From a virus: 45,243 bases of DNA. The notes under the pieces are model-generated. The model was not told the origin of the DNA and did no database searches. It was given only the letters and a program-made list of their open reading frames with translations. This document shows positions 22,300 through 31,298 of the stretch, one piece after another; the first letter of the stretch is position 1; each line of letters starts with the position of its first letter. The stretch is from IMG/VR virus record IMGVR_UViG_3300033144_003992, positions 1 to 45,243 of that record, one strand, 5' to 3'. A program made the translations under genes and the position numbers.

Positions 22300-22670
22300 T
22301 GTTCCGTATCTACTATGGTGATGGCTCAGTCTTTGATGGACAGCCTGAAGACGCACCAACAACTAATGTGCAGGCTATTGCCTGGAACGATCCCCAAAAA
22401 GGTGTATTGAATCTCGGGCGCGTCGTATTACTTGAGTGGGACATCTACATCTACTCGGATCATGTTGGCGGCTGGCATGGCACCAATAAGTACGCCGACC
22501 TTCTTCAACATCTTGGTAAGGGTTGTGGCTCCGGTGGTGTTCGAGCAGTACTACAAGGCGCATGGATAAGTCGTGCAGATTATTTTGTAATTAAGAAACG
22601 CGCCGAAACCGATGAAGGTCTTAAGCGCAAGTCTGCTGGTGACCCTAATCGTGAGGATGGCTCCGAATGA
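22299..22670 (+). CDS. Hypothetical protein, island member (123 aa)
   Basis: Start ATG at 22299 overlaps the previous stop (TGATG). Contains FRIYYGDGSVFDGQ at the start and a basic C-terminus ending DPNREDGSE. The pattern YYGDGS-F-G is found in small phage proteins of unknown function placed near fibre genes. Four-base overlap with the next gene. Confidence 0.75.
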   Translation: MFRIYYGDGSVFDGQPEDAPTTNVQAIAWNDPQKGVLNLGRVVLLEWDIYIYSDHVGGWHGTNKYADLLQHLGKGCGSGGVRAVLQGAWISRADYFVIKKRAETDEGLKRKSAGDPNREDGSE

Positions 22671-25144
22671 GCACAGACGCCAATCCCACAGTCAGGCATT
22701 TCCGGTTCTGTGGCCCAGTTACCGGATCTGCGCATGAGGCATACACGCTTCTCGGTTCGGAGGACACCAGTCTTGAGATAACGCTGGATGATGATTACTG
22801 CATCATCATGAAGTTGGGCAACGACGGCGACATGGCGCTCAACAATGATTTCAAACTTCAGTACGATATTGATGGTGCGGCCAGTTGGGCCGATGTAAGC
22901 AGTACGTCTAACAATGTGCGTGTTGCATCAACTGGTGATATTGATGAGGCAACATCTACAACTGAACGTTTGGGGACGTCAGCAGAAACTTATGTAGGTT
23001 CTGCGCTTGATGAAGTTGATGGAATAGTTATTACAAACCTTGCTGGTGGGGATGAGTACGAGTTTTATTATGCCATAACTTTCCGCTCCGCTGACCTGTC
23101 TGGTGGTGAATCAATAACATTCCGACTGGTCTATACGTCAATAACTGATGTCCCGATTGGTGATGGTGGGACTACGGCGACGGCAACAGTACCCGAAGCT
23201 GGTGACCAGATATTTAACGTCACGCTGCAAGACCTCGACAGCATGGCAGTCACAGATCCATCCGAACCAAAGCAACGATTCAGGGACAGGGAACAATTAG
23301 ATACTGCTGAATTAATAGACATCGTAAACTCTTTCAGACATATTGATAGAGCGACAACTGATGATTTTGATGTTACGGATGACTTGGTTGTTCTGCGCGA
23401 GCGAATAAGAATTGTTTTGTCAGTCTTAGAAATGACTGATGTGACTGTTGAATTAAGACTTAGCGACAGGGCGTTGTTGAGTCAAGCTTTGGTGGTTGAT
23501 AATGCCATTGCTACTTATTTTGGATCAGCAGTAATTAACAATGAAGTATTGTCAGATGCTTTGGTTACCATTGATGCTATTGAGGTATTGAGAGAACGAT
23601 ACAGAACCACAACAATTTCCCTAGCAGTTACCGATGCTATAGCAGATCAACAAGCTATAAGACCTAGAGAGTTGGCTGATAATTTAGCCATAGCTGAATT
23701 CCTCGGCCAATTACGTAAGCATGAAATAGAAATGATAAATAACATTGTCCATCTATCGGATAATGTTATTGCTACGTACACCGAGTATGATCCTGGTGCT
23801 GGCGCAATAAACAACGTCACCAAGACCGATACGCTAGAAGTAACTGACGCGCTTGCTGCGCTACGTGAGCGTATCCGAGCAGCCCTAGACACAACCGCCG
23901 CTACCGATAGCCTAACGCCGGAGCGGGAGCGTGCTAGACAGCTATTAGACAGCCTAGCAGTCACAGATGCGAAGAACAACTATGCTGTATCCAATAGAAC
24001 CCTACTAGATTCATTAGCAGTAACAGACGCAGCAATACAGCTTCGGCAACGCGCCCGGAACCTTTTAGATGCAATTGTTCTATTAGATAGCATAGACGCA
24101 CAAAGCACCGGCGTAACCAGTCGCACATTAACGGATACATTCGCTGTTACTGATTTGCTGATTCCTTTAAGAGAGTTACAACGAGCATTAAGTGATAACC
24201 TAGCAGCGACAGACAATACAGCAATAGTCCGAACGCGATTAAGAATAGCATCAGACAATTTAGCAGTCACAGACTTCCAGATTTCATTAACGGAACGTTT
24301 AAGAACCCTGACTGATAATTTTGCTGCTACAGACTCTAGCATAGAACTGCGAGAGCGCAATCGCATACTGGTTGAAGCATTTGATATTGTAGATAATGTT
24401 ATAGCAGATTACATCCCCCCGGGCAGCGTTACCTACAATCGAACTCTACAAGACCTAGACACCACAGTTACAGACTCTAGCATAGAACTGCGCGAACGTA
24501 TCCGGGCGGAATTAGATAATGTTGACGCGACTGATGATGTTACTGCTACGTATGTTCCGCCGGGCAGTGTTATTTATCCAGTAACATTGTCTGATAATTT
24601 ATCTGTTATTGACTTTAGTATAGAACTGCGTGAACGTATCCGATTGTACGCTGATGCTTTGACGGTTAGTGATTCGATAATCGTTACTGCTCTTGGCATT
24701 ACTAATCGCACATTGTCTGATGCTTTATTGACGTCAGATCTATTGGCTATGCGCCGGGATCGTGACCGCCTATTAACAGACACCATCGAAGGCATCGCTG
24801 ATTCGCTCTCCTACCATCGTGTAAGGATGCAGGAGGATGCCGATGCTATTAGTCTTACAGATGCCTCCACATATCTCCTAGAGCGGCGTAGAACCCTTAC
24901 GGACGCGCTAGAAGCGTCTGATCAGTTGCTTGCACTGCGCTTACGGTATCGGGAGTTGTTTGATAGCACAGATGTCATAGATTCTGTGATTGCTCTGTAT
25001 ATTACTGAGATACTTAATCCTATAATAACGGCTGGCTTGGAAACATTGGCAGTGGATCACGAAATATTAATGTTGCACATTGACCATGGCATTGAAGAAT
25101 TTAAGATTGACTTGGACACTAAACACGAAGCAGGTTCATCATGA
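22667..25144 (+). CDS. Long repeat protein, probable fibre or adhesin (825 aa)
   Basis: Residues 1-185 form a beta-rich head domain. From about 190 to 780 the chain is built of units close to 20 residues, consensus SDNLAVTD-xxIxLRERxR, for example three consecutive units near 24191-24370. A short helical tail of about 45 residues closes it. Copies are degenerate at DNA level except for a few near-identical stretches (CTAGCATAGAACTGCG at 24337 and 24477). The regular D/T-x-D plus LRER pattern suggests a rigid rod. A receptor-binding or surface fibre role is inferred from repeats and position. Confidence 0.82.
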   Translation: MSTDANPTVRHFRFCGPVTGSAHEAYTLLGSEDTSLEITLDDDYCIIMKLGNDGDMALNNDFKLQYDIDGAASWADVSSTSNNVRVASTGDIDEATSTTERLGTSAETYVGSALDEVDGIVITNLAGGDEYEFYYAITFRSADLSGGESITFRLVYTSITDVPIGDGGTTATATVPEAGDQIFNVTLQDLDSMAVTDPSEPKQRFRDREQLDTAELIDIVNSFRHIDRATTDDFDVTDDLVVLRERIRIVLSVLEMTDVTVELRLSDRALLSQALVVDNAIATYFGSAVINNEVLSDALVTIDAIEVLRERYRTTTISLAVTDAIADQQAIRPRELADNLAIAEFLGQLRKHEIEMINNIVHLSDNVIATYTEYDPGAGAINNVTKTDTLEVTDALAALRERIRAALDTTAATDSLTPERERARQLLDSLAVTDAKNNYAVSNRTLLDSLAVTDAAIQLRQRARNLLDAIVLLDSIDAQSTGVTSRTLTDTFAVTDLLIPLRELQRALSDNLAATDNTAIVRTRLRIASDNLAVTDFQISLTERLRTLTDNFAATDSSIELRERNRILVEAFDIVDNVIADYIPPGSVTYNRTLQDLDTTVTDSSIELRERIRAELDNVDATDDVTATYVPPGSVIYPVTLSDNLSVIDFSIELRERIRLYADALTVSDSIIVTALGITNRTLSDALLTSDLLAMRRDRDRLLTDTIEGIADSLSYHRVRMQEDADAISLTDASTYLLERRRTLTDALEASDQLLALRLRYRELFDSTDVIDSVIALYITEILNPIITAGLETLAVDHEILMLHIDHGIEEFKIDLDTKHEAGSS

Positions 25145-25416
25145 GTGATTTAAAACGAGTTTTGGTTGGTGATACTTTTAAGCAAACGTTCGTGAACAGT
25201 GGTGCGTCCGCCAGCCCAATCGTCGCCTCAATAGTCAACGGATCAGAAACCATAATCAATAGTGGTTCGGCTGTGGATAGCGGCAATGGCCATTACTATC
25301 GAATGACGTCTGTTGATACTCCCGGCTATTATGTAAGCCAATGGGATGCAACAATATCCGCAAAAGCCTATAAGCGACGCAAACGGTTTAAGGCAGTATT
25401 GAGTGAGGTGGATTGA
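25141..25416 (+). CDS. Small beta-rich virion protein (91 aa)
   Basis: Starts with ATGA overlap on the repeat protein. VLVGDTFKQTFVNSG and GHYYRMTSVDTPGYYVSQW indicate a small beta-domain of Ig-like length with a basic tail. It may be a fibre tip or adaptor for the repeat protein. No family is recognised. Confidence 0.75.
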   Translation: MSDLKRVLVGDTFKQTFVNSGASASPIVASIVNGSETIINSGSAVDSGNGHYYRMTSVDTPGYYVSQWDATISAKAYKRRKRFKAVLSEVD

Positions 25417-25417
25417 T

Positions 25418-25867
25418 ATGGGACGGTATATTGATTGGGAAGATGTGATTGACCGTTACCCAGTGTTGAATACGCTTGGCGGGTCTGATGAAATATCCTC
25501 TACTTACATTGTTTATGCTGAAGCGATGACTGAAGGGTTGCTTGCTTCTAAGTACACAGTGCCATTCTCCAATAACAATATGACAGTGAAGGATTTGTCT
25601 ATTGATTATGCGTACTGGATGGCTGCTCGGTTTAAGCTGGAGGATGCTGTTGCTGTTTATAGTGCTTACTTCGGCACTATCAGGATGCTGAAGAAAGACC
25701 AAATGGAAATGATCCTAACGGATGGAACCCTAGTCACTGACGCGAGAAAGAACACCGGCATCTATAGCACAACGCAATCCTACCATAGTGCCTTTGGTAT
25801 TGATGAACCTGATAATTGGCGTGTTGATTCTGACCAGATGTCTGATGCACAGGATTCAAGATTGTGA
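25418..25867 (+). CDS. Head-tail connector protein (gp36/DUF1320-like)
   Basis: 149 residues starting MGRYIDWEDVIDRYP, followed by an 'EAMTEGLLASKYTVPF' helix and VKDLSIDYAYWMAARF, the plan of Mu gp36-type adaptors. These form a ring under the portal. Start set by GAGGTGG; an earlier in-frame start would overlap the previous gene. The block order gp36-gpG-gp37-tail tube follows Mu-like phages. Confidence 0.8.
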   Translation: MGRYIDWEDVIDRYPVLNTLGGSDEISSTYIVYAEAMTEGLLASKYTVPFSNNNMTVKDLSIDYAYWMAARFKLEDAVAVYSAYFGTIRMLKKDQMEMILTDGTLVTDARKNTGIYSTTQSYHSAFGIDEPDNWRVDSDQMSDAQDSRL

Positions 25868-26316
25868 AAATTGAGGTCATCCCAATTCGCGGTGGCTCGA
25901 AGGCAGTCGTAGCCAAGCTACGCAAGATAACGCGCAAGATAAAGAACCCGTCAAAAGCCAACCGGGAAGTTTCAATTTGGTTGATGCGGTGGGTCAATAG
26001 GAATTTTAAGACTGAAGGTGGAAAGGTCGGTAGCTGGTTGCCATTTAAGCATGGTGGTCGAGTTGGCGCTGGTGGGATTGATAAGAGCGCAAAGCTACTC
26101 CGGGACACAGGCCGTTTACAAAAATCATTTAGCCCGTTCTACAGCAGGACTGAAGCAGGGATTGGTACTGATTTACCGTATGCATTGACGCATGAACTAG
26201 GCAAATTGAGTAAGAATGTTCCTGTTCGCCGGATGTTGCCGCTTGCTTCGGATAGGCTCGTGACTGATGGTATCCTGAAAATTTATGATCGGTGGCTTGA
26301 GAGAGCAATAAGATGA
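25864..26316 (+). CDS. Virion morphogenesis protein (Mu gpG / Phage_tail_S-like)
   Basis: 150 residues with the family pattern: GSWLPFKHGGR, LLRDTGRLQKSF, IGTDLPYALTHELG and a late VPVRRML. These proteins complete or join tails to heads. GTG start overlapping the previous stop (GTGA). Confidence 0.85.
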   Translation: MKIEVIPIRGGSKAVVAKLRKITRKIKNPSKANREVSIWLMRWVNRNFKTEGGKVGSWLPFKHGGRVGAGGIDKSAKLLRDTGRLQKSFSPFYSRTEAGIGTDLPYALTHELGKLSKNVPVRRMLPLASDRLVTDGILKIYDRWLERAIR

Positions 26317-26756
26317 TCAATGTTGCTACGATAATGACACAGGTTAAGGACTGGCTTGAATCTAGTCCTGATTTAAAATCTGTTGTGATTGAAAAAAGTG
26401 AATTTGTTAACGAGGATGCTGGCCGGGCAGTTAATGGTTGGATTGGTATTTACCGGAAGGGCGTGGCCTATGATCCTCGCAATCTTGGAGTAGCGCCGAA
26501 CAACTATGAAGCAGCATTGGATTTTATTGTAATAGTACAAAGATCATCTATTAAGTCCGGGGCAGATGCCGAGAATTCTTTAGAAAAAACAATCAAGGCT
26601 GTGCTGGATAGAGTGGTGCAAATACCGAGAAGCCACATAGACCATTTTTCTAATTTGGTTATTGATTATACATATTTGGAAACAGATCGTAAGACGATGT
26701 ATTTCCAAGGTGCGCTGATAACATTTACAGCACAAGTGTCAAGTGAAATTAACTAG
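26313..26756 (+). CDS. Probable tail terminator protein (gp37-like)
   Basis: 147 residues, starting with a helix (INVATIMTQVKDWLESSP), then beta strands (AALDFIVIVQRSS, ALITFTAQVSS). This plan and its place directly before the tail tube gene match tail terminators. Four-base overlap with the preceding gene. Confidence 0.75.
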   Translation: MINVATIMTQVKDWLESSPDLKSVVIEKSEFVNEDAGRAVNGWIGIYRKGVAYDPRNLGVAPNNYEAALDFIVIVQRSSIKSGADAENSLEKTIKAVLDRVVQIPRSHIDHFSNLVIDYTYLETDRKTMYFQGALITFTAQVSSEIN

Positions 26757-26767
26757 GAGTAATTGAA

Positions 26768-27754
26768 ATGCCATATGGTCAAAATGCAAAAGTAGGTCTT
26801 GCATTCCAAACAAGTCACGGCACTGCTGTGACAGACATCGGTTCATTCTACACAATGCCGTTCCTTAGTGAAAATGTTACGCCTGATGTGCCTGAACTGC
26901 TTAGTCTTAACATGGAAGGCAGGTTTGATGAGGGTGAAGCATATTCCGGTGCACGAAATGTTGCTGGGACTATCTCTAATGAATCACAACCAGAAACACT
27001 CGGCTTTATGCTAAAAGCAGTTTGTGGTAGTGATACAACAGAATCAAACTCAACAGCACTCGGTGAGTTTTGGGATCACATATTCAAGCCAAGAACTGAT
27101 GACTTTGATACCAATGTTATCGGGCAACCAATAACCATGCACAAGAATCTAGCTGATGGTGGTCAGGTTCCGGTGTATCAGGATTTGGTTGCTACCCGGT
27201 TAGAGTTGTCTGTAGCTAATGGTGAGTTCCTTACAGCCGCACTCGCACTTACGGGTGGTGTTGTTGGAACCAAGGTAGCCAGCCAATCTCTTACAGCAGC
27301 TATTGGTAAGAAATGGACATGGGATGTTACATCAATTGAACTTGGTGGTAGCGCCAATGTTGAGTTTTCTGATGTTAGTGTGATTGTGGATGAACAGGCT
27401 TCACCGCGATGGACATTGAAAACTGACAGAGACCCAGCGCGAGTTAAGCGTGATGCTAAACGGCAGATCAGAATTAATGGTACAGTGAAATTTACTGACC
27501 AGACTGAGTATGATCTGTTCCTCGCAGGAACAACGCAAGAGTTTAAGATGACGATGACTGGAGCAGTTGAGATTCGTTCTGGTTATTACGACGCGCTTGG
27601 TGTTGATGTGCCTGCGTTTAAGTATCTGGCTTACCCGGTTGAGTTCAGTGATCCGTCAGAATTGATGGTTGCTTTTGCTGGCAAGGCTGATTACCACACT
27701 GGCTCTGGAACGTCGATAGAATTCACACTCACAAATACACGCGAAACTATCTAA
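26768..27754 (+). CDS. Major tail tube protein
   Basis: 328 residues, starting MPYGQNAKVGLAFQTSHGTA, then SGARNVAGTISNESQPETLG, a plan of siphophage tube subunits. The C-terminal part has the beta-strand pattern of a tube domain. It lies between the terminator and chaperone genes, as expected. Start follows TAGGAG. Confidence 0.85.
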   Translation: MPYGQNAKVGLAFQTSHGTAVTDIGSFYTMPFLSENVTPDVPELLSLNMEGRFDEGEAYSGARNVAGTISNESQPETLGFMLKAVCGSDTTESNSTALGEFWDHIFKPRTDDFDTNVIGQPITMHKNLADGGQVPVYQDLVATRLELSVANGEFLTAALALTGGVVGTKVASQSLTAAIGKKWTWDVTSIELGGSANVEFSDVSVIVDEQASPRWTLKTDRDPARVKRDAKRQIRINGTVKFTDQTEYDLFLAGTTQEFKMTMTGAVEIRSGYYDALGVDVPAFKYLAYPVEFSDPSELMVAFAGKADYHTGSGTSIEFTLTNTRETI

Positions 27755-27767
27755 AGGGGATAGCTCA

Positions 27768-28109
27768 ATGAGCAATTTTACACCACTGGTGAAACAAGAG
27801 TTTGAGTTCCAAGGTGATGCAGTCAAGATCACATATTCTCGGCTGAAGCGTGCTGAGATGTTAAAGGTTCTGCCTTTGATGACATCATTGAAAGGTGAAG
27901 ACACGGAGCAATCAGTAGTTCATGAAATTCTTGAACTGTTGATTGAATCATTACCCAATTACGTTGAATCGTTTTCCGGGCTGACTGACGCTGAAGGTAA
28001 TGATGTTGAAATTGGAACTGTTTGTGATGAGTTTTACTTCTTGCCGCTTGCTGCCCAGATCGCACTACAAATGATCAAGGATAGTTCGGCCACGGAGGGA
28101 AACGCCTAA
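27768..28109 (+). CDS. Tail assembly chaperone, short form (gpG-like)
   Basis: 113 residues, beginning MSNFTPLVKQEFEF, located between the tail tube and tape measure genes. It would coat the tape measure during tail assembly. The slippery heptamer GGGAAAC lies at 28097-28103, three codons before its stop, so a fraction of ribosomes would make the longer form. Confidence 0.88.
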   Translation: MSNFTPLVKQEFEFQGDAVKITYSRLKRAEMLKVLPLMTSLKGEDTEQSVVHEILELLIESLPNYVESFSGLTDAEGNDVEIGTVCDEFYFLPLAAQIALQMIKDSSATEGNA

Positions 28110-28354
28110 CGCTGCTTAGAAAAAGTTTCCGAGCAGCGAAACAGGGATCATACTACGTTGATGAAGTTGTTTGTGGATTCTCATCCTCATCGTGGATAAG
28201 TCTAATGGAGGAGACTTATTCAATCAACGGGATGGGAGGATATGACTTCAAAGGCTGGCCTGACGGCAAACCGTTGATTGAGCAGGAGCAGTGCGTTGTG
28301 GACATATTGAAAATTCTTTTATCTGAATGGATGAGGTCTTTGTCTGATGGCTAG
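27768..28354 (+). CDS. Tail assembly chaperone, -1 frameshift product (gpG-T-like)
   Basis: Ribosomes in frame on G GGA AAC (28097-28103) can slip back one base to GGG AAA and continue from 28103. The -1 frame is closed by TAG at 28082-28084 upstream and open for 83 codons from 28103 to the stop at 28352-28354. It reads RLTLLRKSFRAAKQGSYYVD at the junction and overlaps the tape measure start by 8 bases. Lambda uses GGGAAAG in the same place. A hairpin, gctgctt...gagcagc (28111-28137), lies just downstream and could stimulate slippage. Confidence 0.88.
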
Positions 28355-31298
28355 AAGGAATGTAGCAGAATTCAAAGTTAAGGTCAAGGATGACGCCAGC
28401 CATGCACTCCAGAGTGTTAACAAAGAAGTTGGGCTGCTTGGTGGAAAGTTAAAAGGGCTGGCTGGCGTTGCTTCTGGATTAGCGGCTGTACTTGGCACAA
28501 GAGAAATTCTTCAAATGGCCGATTCATACCGGCTATTGCAGAACCGTCTAAAGCTAGTAACAAAAAGCACTGAAGAACTAAATGCAGTCACAAGAGAGAT
28601 TGTAGCAACTTCTTTTGAAGCAAGAACGTCGTTCCAATCCACTGCTGATCTATATGCCCGTGTTGCTCGTTCAAGTCGTGAGTTAGGATTAAGCCAACGC
28701 GAGCTTATAACATTTTCAAAAACAGTAAGTAAATCAATCCGTATATCTGGTAGTACAGCCCAAGAAGCAGCCGCCGGTGTTATCCAGTTTGGTCAGGCTC
28801 TTGCTAGTTCCCGGTTGAGTGGTGATGAGCTTCGGTCTGTCCTAGAACAAATGCCCCGGTTAGCTCAAGCCATCGCTGAAGGAATGGGCGTTGGTATTGG
28901 TAGACTCCGGGAGATGGGCGAAGCTGGTGAGCTTAGTGCTGAGAGAGTTCTTGAGGCTTTACGGAAAGTTGAATTTGAAATGGCATTGGAGTTCTCTGCT
29001 CTTGATCCTCTTGTTTCTGAGGCAATGGGGAATGTTCAGACTGCTTTGATGACCACCATTGGCTTGATTGATAAGACCTCTGGTGCATCAGCGTTTATGG
29101 CTGAAAACATAATTGTTGCAGCAAAACAGCTGATTTTATTTGGTGAAGCTGCTACTGGTGCTTTGACAAAGGTCAGACCACTGAATGAATCGCAGAAAGA
29201 ATGGGCACTTTCAGTCTCTAAAGCCATTAAAGCAGGGAAAGGGTTGGAGGCTGTTTTAAGAGAAAGCACTGATGATACAGTAGCGTTGGCTGGTGCTCTT
29301 GGCGTAACAATTCAGGAACTCATAGACCTTGAAGGAACAGCAGCAGCTTTTGACGGCACTATTGATTTGACTTTTGAAGGAATTAAAGGCGCAATCGAAG
29401 AACACAAAGACCTTCTTGCAGTTACAAAAACATTAGCAGGGGCATTTGTGATTTTGCAGTTCGCTGCTATCAGTTTTTATGATTCACTGAAATTGAATTC
29501 ACCACTGCTATTTAAAATTCCCGGGGAATTTGTTGCTGCTTTCGCCGCGCAAGTGCACGCTGGTGCAACGCTTGCTGGCCAAGGCGATGCTGCCACTGAC
29601 GCGATATACGCAATTGGTGCATCATTTAATGAAAGGCTTTGGTCAGGGTTTGATTCTGGTGGCCCAACGTTAGAAGAACGAAAAGCTAAACTGGAAACTG
29701 ATTTCAAAGCAATGATGGATGCTTTAGATAAAATCAACTTTCCAGAACTCCGTCCTGATGCCTTGGAAGTTGACCTCGATGCTGATTCAGATGCTCTTGG
29801 TGACATTGGGCGAAAAGCGCGTGAAGAATTAGCTAGGAGCACAAAGACATTAGAGAAACTGAAAACCACCATCTTGCAACAATCACAAGCATATGTGATT
29901 GTTGCTGAGTCAGGTGGTAAGTACAAAGATGTGCTCCAAGAAGTTAAAATCAAATCCTTGGGCGCAGCTACATCGCAGGCAGAATTAGTCAAGCAAGCAG
30001 TTTTGCTAGCTGAAAAAGAAGATATACCTTATGCAGCGGCGTTGGCAGTAGTCGAGGAAAAATCACAAGGCGCAACTGAAGCATTAAAGAAACTTTCAGC
30101 TGAGGTGCTCAAAGCAGATAAAGAACTTAGAGTGAACATAAATATTGCGTCAGATAAAGATGCACTTGCTGATTTGCGTGAACGGATACATCTTGAAAGA
30201 ATTAGTGCAAAAGCTAAATTTGTTTACATCGAGCTACAAAAAATATCTGCAGAGATGAGTGGAGAGGAAGCAACAGCGTATCAAATACTTGCTGAAGAAT
30301 TATTTGATCTAATGGAAGTAACGAATGAGCGATTGAAATTTATGGAGAACGCAGCGGAACAAGCAGCGCAAAATATGCAAAATGCCTTTGCTGAGTTTTT
30401 CTTTGACCCGTTTGAAGATGGGTTGAAGGGGCTGTTGGTTGGGTTCCTTAATGTTATTCGCCGGATGATCGCAGAAGTGCTTGCGTTTCAGGCTCTGGAA
30501 TCAGCTAATGAGAGTAGTGGTTGGCTCTCAATGGTGTTTAAAGGTATTACTGGTGCCGCAACCAGCAACACTAATACAGACACAGGCAATGGCCTCCCGG
30601 GTGCAGCAGCTGGTGGGCCAATAAGGAAAGGTCAAACTGCTTTAGTTGGAGAGCGTGGCCCAGAACTATTTGTTCCATCTGTACCCGGGATGATTAAGGC
30701 TGAGTCTGATATAGGCGACACAAGAAGTAAGGCAATTGAGAAAGGCATCCCGGTTATAGTTGGCACAAATGGCCCAGAAATATTTACGCCAAAAAAGGCA
30801 GGTCGTGTTAAGCCACACACTGCTATAGGCGATATTGCCACTGTCGTAATTAAAGAAGGCCAACCAGTTTTAATTGGTGATAAGCGAAAAGAAAAGACAC
30901 AAGAAGGTCAGCCAATTATAATAAAAGAACATAGCCAAGAAACATTCAACAATGAAATACTTCCGGAGCGAGCAGCTGGTGGCCCAGCCCTAGCAGGGCA
31001 GCCCATCTTAGTCCCGGAGCGAGCAGCTGGTGGCCCAGCCCTAGCAGGGCAGCCCATCTTAGTCGGGGAACGTGGCCCAGAACTATTTGTGCCAACAGGC
31101 TCCGGGAGAATCAAGCCCAATTCTGGTGCTGCTTCTATAGGTAGAGGAAGTGGTGATACGCAATTTGTAACGAACATTGATGCACGCGGCGCTGACCCGG
31201 GGCTTATTGCTAGGCTCCCGGCTATCCTAGAAGCTCGGGACAGGAACCTAATGGCGATTATGCAACGTTTCGTTGAAACAGGAGTCATGCCGATATGA
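28347..31298 (+). CDS. Tape measure protein (983 aa)
   Basis: N-terminal residues about 1-215 match tape measure proteins (LLQNRLKLVTKSTEELNAVT, LASSRLSGDELRSVLEQMPR). Long helical segments follow. The C-terminal residues from about 753 hold a repeated AAGGP-xAGQPxLVGERGPE module in at least six copies, two of them exact 51-bp duplications. It sets tail length and assists DNA entry. 983 residues suggests a tail of about 140-150 nm if the usual 0.15 nm per residue applies. Confidence 0.9.
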   Translation: MARRNVAEFKVKVKDDASHALQSVNKEVGLLGGKLKGLAGVASGLAAVLGTREILQMADSYRLLQNRLKLVTKSTEELNAVTREIVATSFEARTSFQSTADLYARVARSSRELGLSQRELITFSKTVSKSIRISGSTAQEAAAGVIQFGQALASSRLSGDELRSVLEQMPRLAQAIAEGMGVGIGRLREMGEAGELSAERVLEALRKVEFEMALEFSALDPLVSEAMGNVQTALMTTIGLIDKTSGASAFMAENIIVAAKQLILFGEAATGALTKVRPLNESQKEWALSVSKAIKAGKGLEAVLRESTDDTVALAGALGVTIQELIDLEGTAAAFDGTIDLTFEGIKGAIEEHKDLLAVTKTLAGAFVILQFAAISFYDSLKLNSPLLFKIPGEFVAAFAAQVHAGATLAGQGDAATDAIYAIGASFNERLWSGFDSGGPTLEERKAKLETDFKAMMDALDKINFPELRPDALEVDLDADSDALGDIGRKAREELARSTKTLEKLKTTILQQSQAYVIVAESGGKYKDVLQEVKIKSLGAATSQAELVKQAVLLAEKEDIPYAAALAVVEEKSQGATEALKKLSAEVLKADKELRVNINIASDKDALADLRERIHLERISAKAKFVYIELQKISAEMSGEEATAYQILAEELFDLMEVTNERLKFMENAAEQAAQNMQNAFAEFFFDPFEDGLKGLLVGFLNVIRRMIAEVLAFQALESANESSGWLSMVFKGITGAATSNTNTDTGNGLPGAAAGGPIRKGQTALVGERGPELFVPSVPGMIKAESDIGDTRSKAIEKGIPVIVGTNGPEIFTPKKAGRVKPHTAIGDIATVVIKEGQPVLIGDKRKEKTQEGQPIIIKEHSQETFNNEILPERAAGGPALAGQPILVPERAAGGPALAGQPILVGERGPELFVPTGSGRIKPNSGAASIGRGSGDTQFVTNIDARGADPGLIARLPAILEARDRNLMAIMQRFVETGVMPI
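30963..31064 (+). repeat. Exact 51-bp tandem duplication in the tape measure gene
   Basis: 30963-31013 and 31014-31064 are identical and encode two copies of a 17-residue unit (RAAGGPALAGQPILVPE type). Identity at every third position means the duplication is recent. Confidence 0.9.

Noticed and set aside
29477-29992. 171-codon open frame antisense to the tape measure gene
   Set aside because: Shadow of the real gene; Ser-rich translation typical of antisense frames.
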